A DNA stretch of 33,330 bases from the NCBI GenBank assembly GCA_036264445.1, contig DATAQW010000092.1, positions 1-33,330 on the forward strand, in the 5' to 3' direction. Both the position numbers and the translations under genes were made by a program. This DNA comes from Pseudacidobacterium sp036264445 (GTDB taxonomy: Bacteria > Acidobacteriota > Terriglobia > Terriglobales > Acidobacteriaceae). The notes under the pieces are model-generated. The model had not been told where the DNA came from and did no database searches. It saw only the letters and a program-made list of their open reading frames with translations. Each line of letters begins with the position of its first letter. Position 1 is the first letter of the stretch. Of this stretch, positions 13,882 to 22,823 are shown one piece after another.

Positions 13882-14716
13882 CCAATACCGCGGCCGCCTT
13901 GCGCCTTCGCCTACCGGATTGCTGCATCTGGGGCATGCGCGCACTTTCTGGACGGCTTATCAGCGCGCCGTCACGGCTGACGGGGTTCTCGTCATGCGCA
14001 ATGAAGACCTCGATCCACAGCGTTCCAAACCTGAATATGCAAGAGCCATGTTCGAGGATCTGCGGTGGCTCGGTATTCGCTGGCAGGAGGGATCTGATAT
14101 TGGCGGACCCTATGCTCCATACGAGCAGAGCATGCGGCGTGAGCTTTATCTCGAAGCATGGCGGAAACTAGTGGATGCGCAGTTCGTATACCCCTGCCGC
14201 TGCTCGCGCAAAGACCTGGCCCGCAGCGCGCAGGCTCCGCATGATGAGGATGACGAGCCGATTTATCCGGGAACCTGTCGGCCTGAGATGGAAGTGGCTG
14301 CGCCGGAATTTCCCGCCGGATTGACCTGGCGTTTTCGTGTGCCTGACGGTCTTGAAATCAGTTTTGAAGACGGTCATCTCGGGCCACAGAAATACATGGC
14401 GGGACGCGATTTCGGCGACTTTCTCGTCTGGCGACGTGATGATGTGCCTGCATATCAGCTCGCTGTTGTCGTCGACGATGCAGCTATGCGCGTTACTGAA
14501 GTTGTTCGCGGGGCCGATCTGCTGCGCTCAACGGCGCGGCAAATCCTGCTTCATCGCGCACTGGGATTCCCTCCACCAGCCTGGTATCACTGCCCGCTCA
14601 TGGCGGATGAGCAAGGCCAGCGCCTCGCAAAGCGACACGATGCGCTTTCGTTACGCGCATTGCGTGAGCAGGGAACGAAGCCCGAAGACGTAATCGCGAT
14701 GTTTCACGGCGGTTGA
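13874..14716 (+). CDS. gluQ: Glutamyl-Q tRNA(Asp) synthetase
   Basis: GluQ activates glutamate and attaches it to queuosine at position 34 of tRNA-Asp. The 280-aa protein is a GluRS paralogue without the anticodon-binding domain, which is the diagnostic feature. It has the RLAPSPTGLLHLGHAR start with the HIGH-type motif H18-H21, NEDLDPQRS, zinc ligands in YPCRCSRKDL (about 108-115) and YPGTCR (about 133-138), EVVRGADLLRST and a degenerate KMSKS motif RLAKRHD (about 251-257). It overlaps the SemiSWEET gene by 8 bases; dnaG follows 22 bases later. aspS, which charges the same tRNA, is 3 kb upstream. Confidence 0.92.
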   Translation: MNDQYRGRLAPSPTGLLHLGHARTFWTAYQRAVTADGVLVMRNEDLDPQRSKPEYARAMFEDLRWLGIRWQEGSDIGGPYAPYEQSMRRELYLEAWRKLVDAQFVYPCRCSRKDLARSAQAPHDEDDEPIYPGTCRPEMEVAAPEFPAGLTWRFRVPDGLEISFEDGHLGPQKYMAGRDFGDFLVWRRDDVPAYQLAVVVDDAAMRVTEVVRGADLLRSTARQILLHRALGFPPPAWYHCPLMADEQGQRLAKRHDALSLRALREQGTKPEDVIAMFHGG

Positions 14717-14738
14717 GTACACTCTATTCTTAGGCTTT

Positions 14739-16493
14739 ATGGCATCCGACTTCGCACAATCGGTAAAGCAGCAGGCCGATATTGTCAAAATCATCGGCGA
14801 TTACGTGCGTCTGAAAAAAGCCGGAGCGCAGAATTACAGCGGCCTGTGTCCGTTTCACAAGGAAAAGTCACCATCGTTCTCCGTGCATACTACACGGCAG
14901 TTTTTTCATTGCTTTGGCTGTGGGGTTTCGGGAGATGTCTTCAGTTTCATCCAAAAGATCGAGAACGTGAGCTTTCCCGAGGCTGTGCGTTTTGTTGCGC
15001 AGAAGTGCGGTATTCCACTTCCTAAACGCGAATTTTCTTCTGAAGAAGAGGCACAGGAAGGCCGCCAGCGCGCAAAATTGCTTGAACTGCATGAGCTGGC
15101 TACGGCGTGGTTTGAAGAACAGCTCCGCTCTCCGGAAGGCGCATTGGCGCGCGAATATCTCACCGGACGCGGCCTTAAGCCGGAAGATATTCAGAAATTC
15201 CGCATCGGCTATGCACCCGATTCTTTTCACGCGCTACGCGACCGCCTGCAATCTGTGGCCGATCAGGAGACTCTCCGGCTCTCCGGACTTTTTTCTTTTA
15301 AAGGGCAGGAAGACGGCTCGCCCGGGCCGCTCTATTCGCGCTTCCGCAAACGCGTTACGTTTCCTATTGCGAATGAGTCGGGACGCGTGATTGCCTTCAC
15401 AGCGAGGGCGCTTGAAGCGGGAGAAAAAGCTGGACCGAAATATCTCAACTCGTCTGAGACGCCGCTCTATACAAAAGGCAATGTGCTCTTCAATCTTGAT
15501 AAAGCGCGCCAGGCGATTCGTGAGACAGGGTTCGCTGTACTTGTTGAAGGCCAGATGGACTGTATCTCCGCTTATCTCGCTGGAGTGAAGAACGTGCTCG
15601 CCACCAGCGGCACAGCATTTACTGAAGCGCAGGTGCGATTGCTTGCCCGCTATACAACGCGGGTCATTGTAAATTTCGATCCCGACACGGCTGGCGCGAA
15701 TGCCGCTGAAAAATCTATCGCTCTGCTGACAGAAGAAGGGTTTGAAGTCCGCGTAGTCGCGCTCGATGGCGGACTCGATCCCGACCGTTATATCCGCGAA
15801 CATGGTACGCAGGCATATCTAGCAGCATTGCGCGGCGCGAAACGTCACTCTGATTACCTGATTGAACGTGCGCGGCAGCTTTTTCCTCCGATCACAGCTG
15901 ATGCGAAAGTCAAAGGACTCAATTTCCTCCTGCCTCACATCCGGCGCGTGCCCAACCGCATCGCGCGTGATGAATTTGCAGCAGATGCCGCGCAGAAAAT
16001 TGGCATAGATTCTGCGCTGGTGCGCGAAGAACTGAAGCAAGCCGCCGCCAAACGGCGCGATTCGCTCTCAAATGCGGCCTTTGCCATCAGTGAAGCGGAA
16101 AAAGTAATGCTACGTGCTCTGGCCATGCCATTGTCCGATGCTATTTTCCAGGCAGCGGCAACAGGATTCGATGCAAACCAGGCCTATTTTGAAGGGGTAA
16201 CGGCTACGCAGGTCCTGAAGCAACTGCGACACAGGAACTCGCAGGAACCAATCGATGCCGTCGATGATCCGGCAGGCCGTAGCCTTCTTGCACAGACGCT
16301 GATGGGCGAGCTTTCTCCGCTGGACACCGAGCACATCGCTTCTGCACTGGAGACGCTTCGCCACCGTTATCTTCAACGCCGACAGCGCGAGCTTCGAGCA
16401 GCGATTGCAGAAGCGGAGCGGACAGGGGACAGTACATCTGTCGTCAGACTGACTGCTGAAAAATTGGCCATAGATCGCGCGCTACGTGAATAG
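14739..16493 (+). CDS. dnaG: DNA primase
   Basis: DnaG makes the RNA primers for chromosomal replication. The 584-aa product has the CHC2 zinc finger C37, H40, C58, C61, the RNA polymerase core with KYLNSSETPLYTKGNVLFNL, and the TOPRIM domain (VLVEGQMDCI at about 265-274, NFDPDTAG at about 312-319 and LDPDRYI near 345). The C-terminal helicase-interacting region, ending in basic and Glu-rich helices, is present, so the gene is complete. There is only a weak ribosome-binding site (TTAGG). It ends 8 bases before the 3' end of the convergent sugar kinase gene. rpoD, its usual neighbour, lies 16 kb downstream. Confidence 0.95.
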   Translation: MASDFAQSVKQQADIVKIIGDYVRLKKAGAQNYSGLCPFHKEKSPSFSVHTTRQFFHCFGCGVSGDVFSFIQKIENVSFPEAVRFVAQKCGIPLPKREFSSEEEAQEGRQRAKLLELHELATAWFEEQLRSPEGALAREYLTGRGLKPEDIQKFRIGYAPDSFHALRDRLQSVADQETLRLSGLFSFKGQEDGSPGPLYSRFRKRVTFPIANESGRVIAFTARALEAGEKAGPKYLNSSETPLYTKGNVLFNLDKARQAIRETGFAVLVEGQMDCISAYLAGVKNVLATSGTAFTEAQVRLLARYTTRVIVNFDPDTAGANAAEKSIALLTEEGFEVRVVALDGGLDPDRYIREHGTQAYLAALRGAKRHSDYLIERARQLFPPITADAKVKGLNFLLPHIRRVPNRIARDEFAADAAQKIGIDSALVREELKQAAAKRRDSLSNAAFAISEAEKVMLRALAMPLSDAIFQAAATGFDANQAYFEGVTATQVLKQLRHRNSQEPIDAVDDPAGRSLLAQTLMGELSPLDTEHIASALETLRHRYLQRRQRELRAAIAEAERTGDSTSVVRLTAEKLAIDRALRE

Positions 16494-16501
16494 CGGCATT
16501 C

Positions 16502-17431
16502 CTATGCTTTCCGCATCAGGAGCTTATCTACCTCAGCGCGATGTGGCATCGATGGCGCAGTCCCATGCCGTGTGACGGAAAGCCCAGCCGCAGCACAGCC
16601 GAATCTTACTGCATCCTCAGCGCTCATGCCTTCGGCCAGCGCAACCGCAAGGCCGCCATTGAATGCGTCGCCAGCGCCAGTTGTATCGACTACAGATCCC
16701 GCATCGATTGCGGGAATATGCTTCGCTCCATCTTGCGTCTTCAGGAAAGCGCCATTTGCTCCCAGTGTCACAAGGACCAGCCGTACACCCCGAGCGAGCA
16801 GCACATCGGCGGCACGTTCGGCTCCGTTTGTATCATTCACCGGAATATCTGTAAGCGCGGATGCTTCGGATTCGTTCGGCGTCAGGAAATCGCACAGTGG
16901 ATAAATTGAATCAGGCAGTTTGGCGGCGGGCGCGGGATTCAGAATTGTAGTGACGCCGGCATCATGCGCATAGCGGAGGCCACGTTCCACGACTGCAAGG
17001 TCCTGCTCCAGCTGTGTAAGGAAAACAACAGAACGGACAATGACCTTACTTGCTTTACGCAATTCTTGGTCTGTCAGGTGAAAACACGCTCCCGGAACGA
17101 CGATGATTCCGTTTTCTCCTTTTGATTCATGAATGAGAATGGCTGCCGCTCCCGTGGCTTCTTCCTGAGATTCAAATACGCAGCTGGTTTCAATCCCTTC
17201 TTCGCGATAGAGCCGTCGCGCAATTTCTCCAAACGCATCGCTGCCCAGTTTGCTTACGAAGCTCACATTGCCAGCGAGTCTCGCAGCAGCGACAGCCTGG
17301 TTCGAGCCTTTGCCGCCCGGCCCCAGGCGAAACGATGTGCCCATTAGTGTTTCTCCCCACTGCGGCATAGCAGATGTGCGAAAGGCTACATCGGCAACGA
17401 AACTTCCCATGATGGTGATGGCGCGGCTCAT
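16502..17431 (-). CDS. rbsK: Ribokinase-family (PfkB) sugar kinase
   Basis: The 308-aa protein has the two PfkB signatures: GPGGKGSNQAVAAARL near the N-terminus (substrate site) and DTTGAGDAFNGGLAVAL near residue 250, holding the catalytic Asp and the anion hole. The TILNPAPA and DFLTPNESEA motifs place it close to ribokinase, which phosphorylates D-ribose at O5. ATG at 17431 begins MSRAITIMGSFVADVAFRT, matching the family start; the frame is open to 17479 with two further ATG codons, and the ribosome-binding site does not decide. It is divergent from the unknown gene at 17527, with about 95 bases between. No ribose transporter is nearby, so the sugar is not proven. Confidence 0.85.
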   Translation of the reverse strand: MSRAITIMGSFVADVAFRTSAMPQWGETLMGTSFRLGPGGKGSNQAVAAARLAGNVSFVSKLGSDAFGEIARRLYREEGIETSCVFESQEEATGAAAILIHESKGENGIIVVPGACFHLTDQELRKASKVIVRSVVFLTQLEQDLAVVERGLRYAHDAGVTTILNPAPAAKLPDSIYPLCDFLTPNESEASALTDIPVNDTNGAERAADVLLARGVRLVLVTLGANGAFLKTQDGAKHIPAIDAGSVVDTTGAGDAFNGGLAVALAEGMSAEDAVRFGCAAAGLSVTRHGTAPSMPHRAEVDKLLMRKA

Positions 17432-17526
17432 CTCCAGATTGATATACGCGATTCGCGGCATTCCGTCCAAGCAAAACAAGCAGCCCGTTTTCCGAATCCA
17501 AGGCGCGGCCAGTAAAATAAAGGGTG

Positions 17527-18459
17527 ATGAGCACGAACCTCCAAACAGCTTTGACCGCCATGCTGGAGAAGGCCGCGCGTGAAGCCGGTCTAGTTGTCCT
17601 TTCTTCAGAAGCAGGCGCAGATTTCAACAACCATCCGACAGCCAAATTCAAGCTGGCGTTGTCGCCAGACGCGCTTCCAGCGCGGTCTTTACAGCTTGAG
17701 TTGAGTGACCCTTTTGATTTCCAAAAGCCCGAGCTTCTGCCGGAAATGACCTCGCATCTGCGCGAAGCCGCCAGGCGTTTGCGCAATCCGCGCCCCGATA
17801 CGTATGTGACGCTCGAAGGACTGCCGATGAGCTTCAGCGGATTTGGCTGGCCATTCCATCGCTCAACCTCGGGCGCCGACACTTACATCGTCCATGGTGT
17901 TGCGCATCTTGAGGACGGTACTGCCTCACCGCTCCACGCGAAAATATCTGCCAGCATGACGGTTACATTTGCGGAAATCGTAGCCGCACCTGAGCAGCCT
18001 TACGCAGAAACATTCATTTACAATGCAATCCGCAAGACCTTCGACCAAGGCCAGCTGGAACTGCTTAAGAGCGGTAACCGCCAGCCGGTTCCTGTAACCA
18101 CGCGTTATTACAGCCGCTGGCAGAAGAAGTTCTTCTTCTCCGACACAAACGATCAGTCACGCCTCGAATTTCTGAAGCTGAAGACCTATTGGCTCTCCGG
18201 AGTTCTTGGAAACAGCCAGCCGGTCTGGATCGCTGATCCGCGCGATGCGCAGTACCTGAACACCACTCCGGAAGAGCTGATGCGTATGGCCGCCGATCTG
18301 GCGAAGCAGGGACTGCTTGCGTTGACGGAAGATTACGCCGCGGCAACACCGGTGCTGACTGCAAGCACTGATGAGTACCACGCAAAGCTGCATGCTGCAC
18401 TCGACATCACAAAGCCAACGTTCAACGAAGAGATGCGAGCCGGCCACACCAACATGTAG
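17527..18459 (+). CDS. Hypothetical protein, 310 aa
   Basis: I do not recognise this protein. It starts at ATG 17527, with an in-frame GTG directly before it (17524) and AAAGG upstream; either start is possible. There is no signal peptide or membrane helix. The sequence is mixed alpha/beta with a hydrophilic character: an N-terminal helix (LQTALTAMLEKAAREAGLVVLSS), a stretch PDTYVTLEGLPMSFSGFGWPFHRSTSGADTYIVHG that looks like a beta-rich core, and an aromatic region RYYSRWQKKFFFSD. The C-terminal third contains helices ending in a polar tail. Length, coding bias and clean boundaries support a real gene. The neighbours, a sugar kinase and an AAA_28 NTPase, give no clear functional hint. Confidence 0.75.
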   Translation: MSTNLQTALTAMLEKAAREAGLVVLSSEAGADFNNHPTAKFKLALSPDALPARSLQLELSDPFDFQKPELLPEMTSHLREAARRLRNPRPDTYVTLEGLPMSFSGFGWPFHRSTSGADTYIVHGVAHLEDGTASPLHAKISASMTVTFAEIVAAPEQPYAETFIYNAIRKTFDQGQLELLKSGNRQPVPVTTRYYSRWQKKFFFSDTNDQSRLEFLKLKTYWLSGVLGNSQPVWIADPRDAQYLNTTPEELMRMAADLAKQGLLALTEDYAAATPVLTASTDEYHAKLHAALDITKPTFNEEMRAGHTNM

Positions 18460-18559
18460 GACTGGCCGTTCAGGCACACGCGACTTCACCGCCATACTGT
18501 GCCGATTGCTGCTTTCGCGCTGGCCGTTATTCTGACGACCAGGAAGTACTCAGTCTCAT

Positions 18560-19120
18560 ATGCTTCTTTACAACAAAACACTCTCAAATGACCGCCTGTT
18601 CGTTCTCACAGGCGGTCCTGGTGTCGGCAAGACTGCTATTCTCAATGAACTGCAGCGCCGTGGTTTTGCCTGCGTGCGTGAGGCCGCACGCCAAATCATT
18701 CAGGAACAAGTGAAGACCGGCGCTGATGCAGTTCCATGGTTGAACCTGGAACGTTATTCTTCGCTTATGCTTGACCAGTCGGTTGCCGACTACATCGAGC
18801 ACGAGGCTGCAGGAAAAACGACTTTTTTTGATCGCGGAATTCCCGATACCGTAGCCCACTATCGACTGGCGAATCTTGCACTGCCGGACAAAGCTTACCA
18901 GCAGGCACAACAACATGAGTATAACCGCACGGTCTTTCTGGCTCCGCCTTGGAAAGAGATTTATGAAACCGACTCGGAGCGCAAACAGACGTTTGATGAT
19001 TCGCTCGTTGTCTACAGAGTCATTCGAGAGGTTTATGCCGGATTGGGTTATGATCTGGTTGAAATACCCCATGCGCCAGTAAACACGCGAGTTGAGTTCA
19101 TTCTTGGCCATATCGAATGA
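18560..19120 (+). CDS. AAA_28-family predicted ATPase/kinase
   Basis: The 186-aa protein has a Walker A motif G18-T25 (GGPGVGKT) after a short N-terminus, an Arg/Glu-rich helix (REAARQIIQEQV), a Walker B-like FFDRGIPDT and a lid region with PPWKEIYETDSERKQTFDDS. This pattern fits the AAA_28 family (PF13521), P-loop proteins related to the kinase domain of NadR and commonly annotated 'predicted ATPase'. It probably phosphorylates a small molecule, but the substrate is unknown. A weak AGGA lies upstream at a long spacing. It is about 100 bases after the unknown gene on the same strand. Confidence 0.82.
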   Translation: MLLYNKTLSNDRLFVLTGGPGVGKTAILNELQRRGFACVREAARQIIQEQVKTGADAVPWLNLERYSSLMLDQSVADYIEHEAAGKTTFFDRGIPDTVAHYRLANLALPDKAYQQAQQHEYNRTVFLAPPWKEIYETDSERKQTFDDSLVVYRVIREVYAGLGYDLVEIPHAPVNTRVEFILGHIE

Positions 19121-19261
19121 TTCCGGCGGCCAATATCGCCAATTTGAAATTCCCACGTCTAACAGGTGCGCCCGAGCACGGCATCGCCGTTTTTGCGCCG
19201 CGCAGATACAATTGGGTATTACAAAGATTTTCCGCTGAAAAAAGGGTAGAGAACCAGAAGA

Positions 19262-20272
19262 ATGAGTGTGCAGTCACGTACCAGCATCTCCGCCCCAGCC
19301 CGCGAAAACCGCGCAGTCTGGGAATCCCGTATTTGGAAATGGAAGTTCCCAGCCGCCGTCACACATAGCGCATATCTAACCATGGTGCTGGCTCTTCTTC
19401 TGGTTCTTCCTCAGGGCCATAGCCAGACCATCGGTACCCGGACTAGCCTTTCTGTCACGAAGGATGGCACCAAAACCACGTTGACAGTCACCGTGAAAGA
19501 TCCAACCGGAGCGGCTGTTACTGACGGGACGGTCAGCTTTATGAGCGGTAACACATCGCTTGGCTCTGCCTTTGTAAATCAGAACGGAACGGCCACGCTC
19601 ACGCTCGATTCGCTGTCGGCCAGCGCAACGCAAATCACAGCCGTGTACTCAGGGAGCGTGAGTCATGCTGCTTCCGCTTCTGCCACTGCAAATGTGCAGG
19701 CTGAGTCATCGAGTGGACTTCCTGATTTTGCCATCTCAGCCAATCCAACCTCGCTTTCGCTGAATCCCGGCGACTACGGAACAGTAATCCTGACAGTAAC
19801 TCCGCAAAATGGATTTACTCAGTCGGTTACGCTAGCAGTGTCCGGACTGCCGAACGCGAGTACCGCAACCTTTACGCCTCAAATTGTTACTCCTCAAAGT
19901 AACGGAGCAGCTGTCACCAGCACGCTGCAAATCCAGACTACTTCCGCTACAGGATTGAATGAAGGGCTGCCCTTCGGAGGCAATGCCTCGCATATCGCCT
20001 ACGCGGTGATCTTTCCCGGTGTACTTGTCCTCGCTGGAATCGGCGCGATGCGTCACCGCTCAGGCCTGCGGCTTATGGGCGTTGCACTGCTTCTGCTGGC
20101 CAGCATGTCGGGACTGACTGCCTGCTCGCAACGCTACGGATATTTGAAGCATCCGCCAGCGGCCGCTCCAGGCACAACGCCCGGCTCCTATACAGTGACT
20201 GTGACCGCTTACTCAAACAACGGGGGACAGGTCACAACCCACACACTGCAGCTGGCGGTAACAATCAAGTAG
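19262..20272 (+). CDS. Secreted Ig-like domain protein with internal membrane segments
   Basis: The 336-aa protein has a polar N-terminus of about 35 residues, a hydrophobic export segment (about 38-54, cleavage near GHSQT), and an Ig-like (Big-type) beta-sandwich at about 60-150 with TLTVTVKDPTGAAVTDGTVSF and TATLTLDSLSASATQITAVYSG. A second Ig-like segment lies at about 155-225. It then has a glycine-rich link, a membrane helix at about 240-260, a basic loop and another hydrophobic stretch ending LTAC, which resembles a lipobox, and finally PGTTPGSYTVTVTAYS. This composite ending is typical of large acidobacterial surface proteins. A surface or periplasmic role is inferred. A start at ATG 19382 would give a shorter signal sequence. 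Confidence 0.7.
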   Translation: MSVQSRTSISAPARENRAVWESRIWKWKFPAAVTHSAYLTMVLALLLVLPQGHSQTIGTRTSLSVTKDGTKTTLTVTVKDPTGAAVTDGTVSFMSGNTSLGSAFVNQNGTATLTLDSLSASATQITAVYSGSVSHAASASATANVQAESSSGLPDFAISANPTSLSLNPGDYGTVILTVTPQNGFTQSVTLAVSGLPNASTATFTPQIVTPQSNGAAVTSTLQIQTTSATGLNEGLPFGGNASHIAYAVIFPGVLVLAGIGAMRHRSGLRLMGVALLLLASMSGLTACSQRYGYLKHPPAAAPGTTPGSYTVTVTAYSNNGGQVTTHTLQLAVTIK

Positions 20273-20282
20273 CTGGATTATC

Positions 20283-20338
20283 TCCGGCAAGACGAGTCAA
20301 GTCGAAGTTTGAAAAGATTTACTTACCTGCTTGCCGGA
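20283..20338. repeat. Inverted repeat at the 3' ends of convergent genes
   Basis: TCCGGCAAG (20283-20291) is the exact reverse complement of CTTGCCGGA (20330-20338), separated by 38 bases. The right arm lies inside the last codons of the serine hydrolase gene and the left arm just after the Ig-like gene stop. It may form a 3'-end structure; there is no T tract. Confidence 0.4.
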
Positions 20339-21504
20339 CGGAAAAAGTGGTCGATGAGGTAATCACGCAGTTCGATGTTAAATCTGCGGGTATTCTGCTT
20401 CGCGTCCTCCGCATCGGTGTTGTAGTTCACAATGTAGGCGCTGCGGCTGACTGGATCAACGTTGATCTGGCTGCGGAATCCATTTTGCCATCCCGGATGA
20501 CCCACCAGCGTTAAACCTCCGTCTTGGTGCACAAAGAAGCTCGCTGCTACATAATCGTGCGCGCCTGCGCGTGAGGGGAAATCATCGTCAGGGGTGACCG
20601 GCAGAAGGGGCTTCCGCATCTCCTCGAGCGAAGACCGCTTCAGGATGGCGTCGTACTCGACCTGATGCGCTGGATCGCCCACAAGAAAGCGGATGTACTT
20701 GATCATGTCAGGAAAAGGCGAATTAATACCGCCATTCGATCGTGTAATGCCGGTATTAAAGTCGAATGGATCTTCTGTGAGTTTGCCGTCTTTCAGGTCC
20801 CAGCTGTGCGAGCGGTATCGCAACAGATGATAGGGGCTTCGGTCGAAGTACGTGCGGTCCATCCCAAGCGGCTTGAAGATGTTCTTGTCCATGTAGACCT
20901 CGTACTGGTCTCCGGAGAGCCGCTCAATGATTTTGCCAAGAAAAACGACGGCCAGGTTGGAGTAGCTGAAGCGTGATCCCGGCTGGAATTTCACATCGGT
21001 ATAGGGCAGCATGGCAACAATCGGCGACCATTGCGTCGGCTCAAAGGGTTGCCAGTCTTCTGTGCGCCAGGGCCAGGTCGCGTCGCGGAACCCTGTAGAG
21101 TGCGACATGGCTTCGCGTATCGTGATGGCTGAAACCGGACCATAGGGATTGTGAACAGCAGCGAGTTCGGGGATGTACTTGATGAGCGGATCGTCGAGCG
21201 AAAGCAAGCTCCGGTCACGCAGCTGCATGATCGCAATGCCGGTGAATGTCTTGGTGACCGATGCCCAGTGATACGTTGTATTTTCATCCACAGGCTGCGT
21301 CTCACTCTGACGGCCATAATAATCATGAAAGACAACTTCGCCGTTGCGAATAAGAACGAGGCTGCTGCCGACGACTCCATTGCGGCGCAGTCCAGCTTCA
21401 TAGAAAGACTGAATCCCCTGCGTGTTGATAGGCGCCTTCGTCTGCGCTGTGATGCTGGAAGCAAGCAGGAAGCCTGCGAGGATATAGCGGCTAAATCTGA
21501 GCAT
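20323..21504 (-). CDS. Exported serine hydrolase, beta-lactamase class C/PBP family
   Basis: The 393-aa protein starts with a signal peptide (MLRFSRYILAGFLLASSITAQT). The active-site SxxK motif is S82-VT-K85 (WASVTKTFTG), the YxN motif is in RFSYSNLAV near residue 187, and a terminal HPGWQNGF takes the place of the KTG motif. These mark the PF00144 family of serine beta-lactamase-like hydrolases and esterases. True beta-lactamase activity is not implied; most acidobacterial members are probably peptidases or esterases. The frame extends to 21636, but that part overlaps the DUF3455 gene and lacks a signal. The same-strand DUF3455 gene ends 46 bases upstream, so the two may be co-transcribed. 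Confidence 0.87.
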   Translation of the reverse strand: MLRFSRYILAGFLLASSITAQTKAPINTQGIQSFYEAGLRRNGVVGSSLVLIRNGEVVFHDYYGRQSETQPVDENTTYHWASVTKTFTGIAIMQLRDRSLLSLDDPLIKYIPELAAVHNPYGPVSAITIREAMSHSTGFRDATWPWRTEDWQPFEPTQWSPIVAMLPYTDVKFQPGSRFSYSNLAVVFLGKIIERLSGDQYEVYMDKNIFKPLGMDRTYFDRSPYHLLRYRSHSWDLKDGKLTEDPFDFNTGITRSNGGINSPFPDMIKYIRFLVGDPAHQVEYDAILKRSSLEEMRKPLLPVTPDDDFPSRAGAHDYVAASFFVHQDGGLTLVGHPGWQNGFRSQINVDPVSRSAYIVNYNTDAEDAKQNTRRFNIELRDYLIDHFFRPASR

Positions 21505-21550
21505 TTTGTAATGCTTCGGATTGTAGAGGATGGGTGTCTGACTTTTGCGA

Positions 21551-22021
21551 TTATTTGCTATAGAAACTGTACGTTGCTGTGTAGGGAATGCGCGTTTCTC
21601 CGCTGGTGCAGGGTTGCTGCGGCGCAGCGCCACCATGCGTTTCTGTTCGACGGATCAACGTCACATCAGCGAATTTTCCTGAGCCGCTATTGGGTAATGC
21701 CTGCAGCAGCAGCCATGGCACCGAACCTGCTTCAGGCGAAGCCTGGTTCGCAATTGCTTTGCCTCTGATCTCACTGCCGTCATTCAGCTTCCATGTAGGC
21801 CCGGTAAAGTGTGCGCCGATGGCTTTTCCTTCTGCGTCGAGAAGCCTGGCATCAGGAGCTTTGAGCGTCCACTTGCCGTCGGAGCAGGTATAAATCTGCA
21901 CGCCATCGCCTTTGGCTTCGAAAAGAAGTCGTGCACCGGATGGAACATCGATAGCTGAAGGCGATTGCTGCGCTGCTACTGCCCCAGTGATCAGACAAAC
22001 GAACAGAACAAAACTTCGCAT
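21551..22021 (-). CDS. DUF3455 family secreted protein
   Basis: The 156-aa protein begins with a signal peptide (MRSFVLFVCLITGAVAAQQ). The mature part follows the DUF3455 pattern (PF11937): GARLLFEAKGDGVQIYTC near the start, KWTLKAPDARLLD, HFTGPTWKLNDGSEIRGK, VPWLLLQA and the ending TRIPYTATYSFYSK. The function of this family is not known; it is common in soil bacteria and fungi. An upstream GTG at 22048 is possible, but the ATG at 22021 gives a cleaner signal sequence. It is divergent from the DUF2461 gene with about 50 bases between. Confidence 0.85.
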   Translation of the reverse strand: MRSFVLFVCLITGAVAAQQSPSAIDVPSGARLLFEAKGDGVQIYTCSDGKWTLKAPDARLLDAEGKAIGAHFTGPTWKLNDGSEIRGKAIANQASPEAGSVPWLLLQALPNSGSGKFADVTLIRRTETHGGAAPQQPCTSGETRIPYTATYSFYSK

Positions 22022-22070
22022 GGCTGTTGAGGATAACACTTCCGCCACAAAGCAACATTACAATGCGGAT

Positions 22071-22823
22071 ATGCCGAAGGCCAGCACAAAACCCGTTGTT
22101 CATGAAGTTGCGAAACCCTATTTCAATGAAGAGGCGCTGAAGTTTCTGCGCGGTCTCAAGCGCAATAATAAACGCGAGTGGTTTCAGGCAAGGCGTGATG
22201 TTTTTGAGCGCGAATTGAAGCATCCCATGCTCGCAGTTATCGACCAGGTGACCGACGCGATGACTGATTTTGCGCCCGCGCATGTGCGTCCAGCAGAAAA
22301 GAGCATGATGCGCATTTATCGCGACACGCGCTTTTCCGCGGATAAGACGCCCTACAAAACACACGTTTCAGCATGGTGGACCCGCGTGGGCCTGGAAAAA
22401 ACCTCCGGCGGCGGATATTACTTCCACTTTTCTCCGGCTGAAGTTCTGATCGCAGCAGGCATCTACATGCCGCAACGCGAGCAATTGCTTGCCATCAGAA
22501 TGCAGCTGCTTGAGCACCACGAAGAGCTGCAGCGTCTTTTGAATGACAGGAAGCTGCGCAAACTGATGGATCTCGATATTGATGTTCACGCGCTCACGCG
22601 TCCGCCGAAAGGTTTTCCTGCTGACCATCCTGGCATTGACCTCATCCGACAGCAACAGTGGGGTGTTCTGGCACGTCTGCCAGCGGAGGTCGGGCTTAAA
22701 AAAACGCTGGTGAAGGAGATTGTGACGCGCTTCCGCATGGCTGCGCCGATTGTCGATTTCCTAAACCGGCCCTTCCAGCGCGATGTGGAAAAGAAGCGGC
22801 AATACATCTTCAAACTGATGTAG
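22071..22823 (+). CDS. DUF2461 domain-containing protein
   Basis: The 250-aa cytoplasmic protein shows the DUF2461 (PF09365) pattern: YFNEEALKFLRGLKRNNKREWFQARRDVFERE near the start, EKSMMRIYRDTRFSADKTPYKTHVSAWW and GGGYYFHFSPAEVLIAAGIYMP in the centre. The family is widespread and uncharacterised. ATG 22071 starts MPKASTKPVVHE, just ahead of the conserved region; the frame is open from 21912 but that would overlap the divergent DUF3455 gene. No partner gene is evident. Confidence 0.87.
   Translation: MPKASTKPVVHEVAKPYFNEEALKFLRGLKRNNKREWFQARRDVFERELKHPMLAVIDQVTDAMTDFAPAHVRPAEKSMMRIYRDTRFSADKTPYKTHVSAWWTRVGLEKTSGGGYYFHFSPAEVLIAAGIYMPQREQLLAIRMQLLEHHEELQRLLNDRKLRKLMDLDIDVHALTRPPKGFPADHPGIDLIRQQQWGVLARLPAEVGLKKTLVKEIVTRFRMAAPIVDFLNRPFQRDVEKKRQYIFKLM

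Noticed and set aside
20323..21504. Antibiotic-resistance beta-lactamase
   Set aside because: The protein has the class C/PBP fold motifs SxxK and YxN, but the KTG box is replaced and the family is dominated by esterases and peptidases; resistance cannot be inferred.
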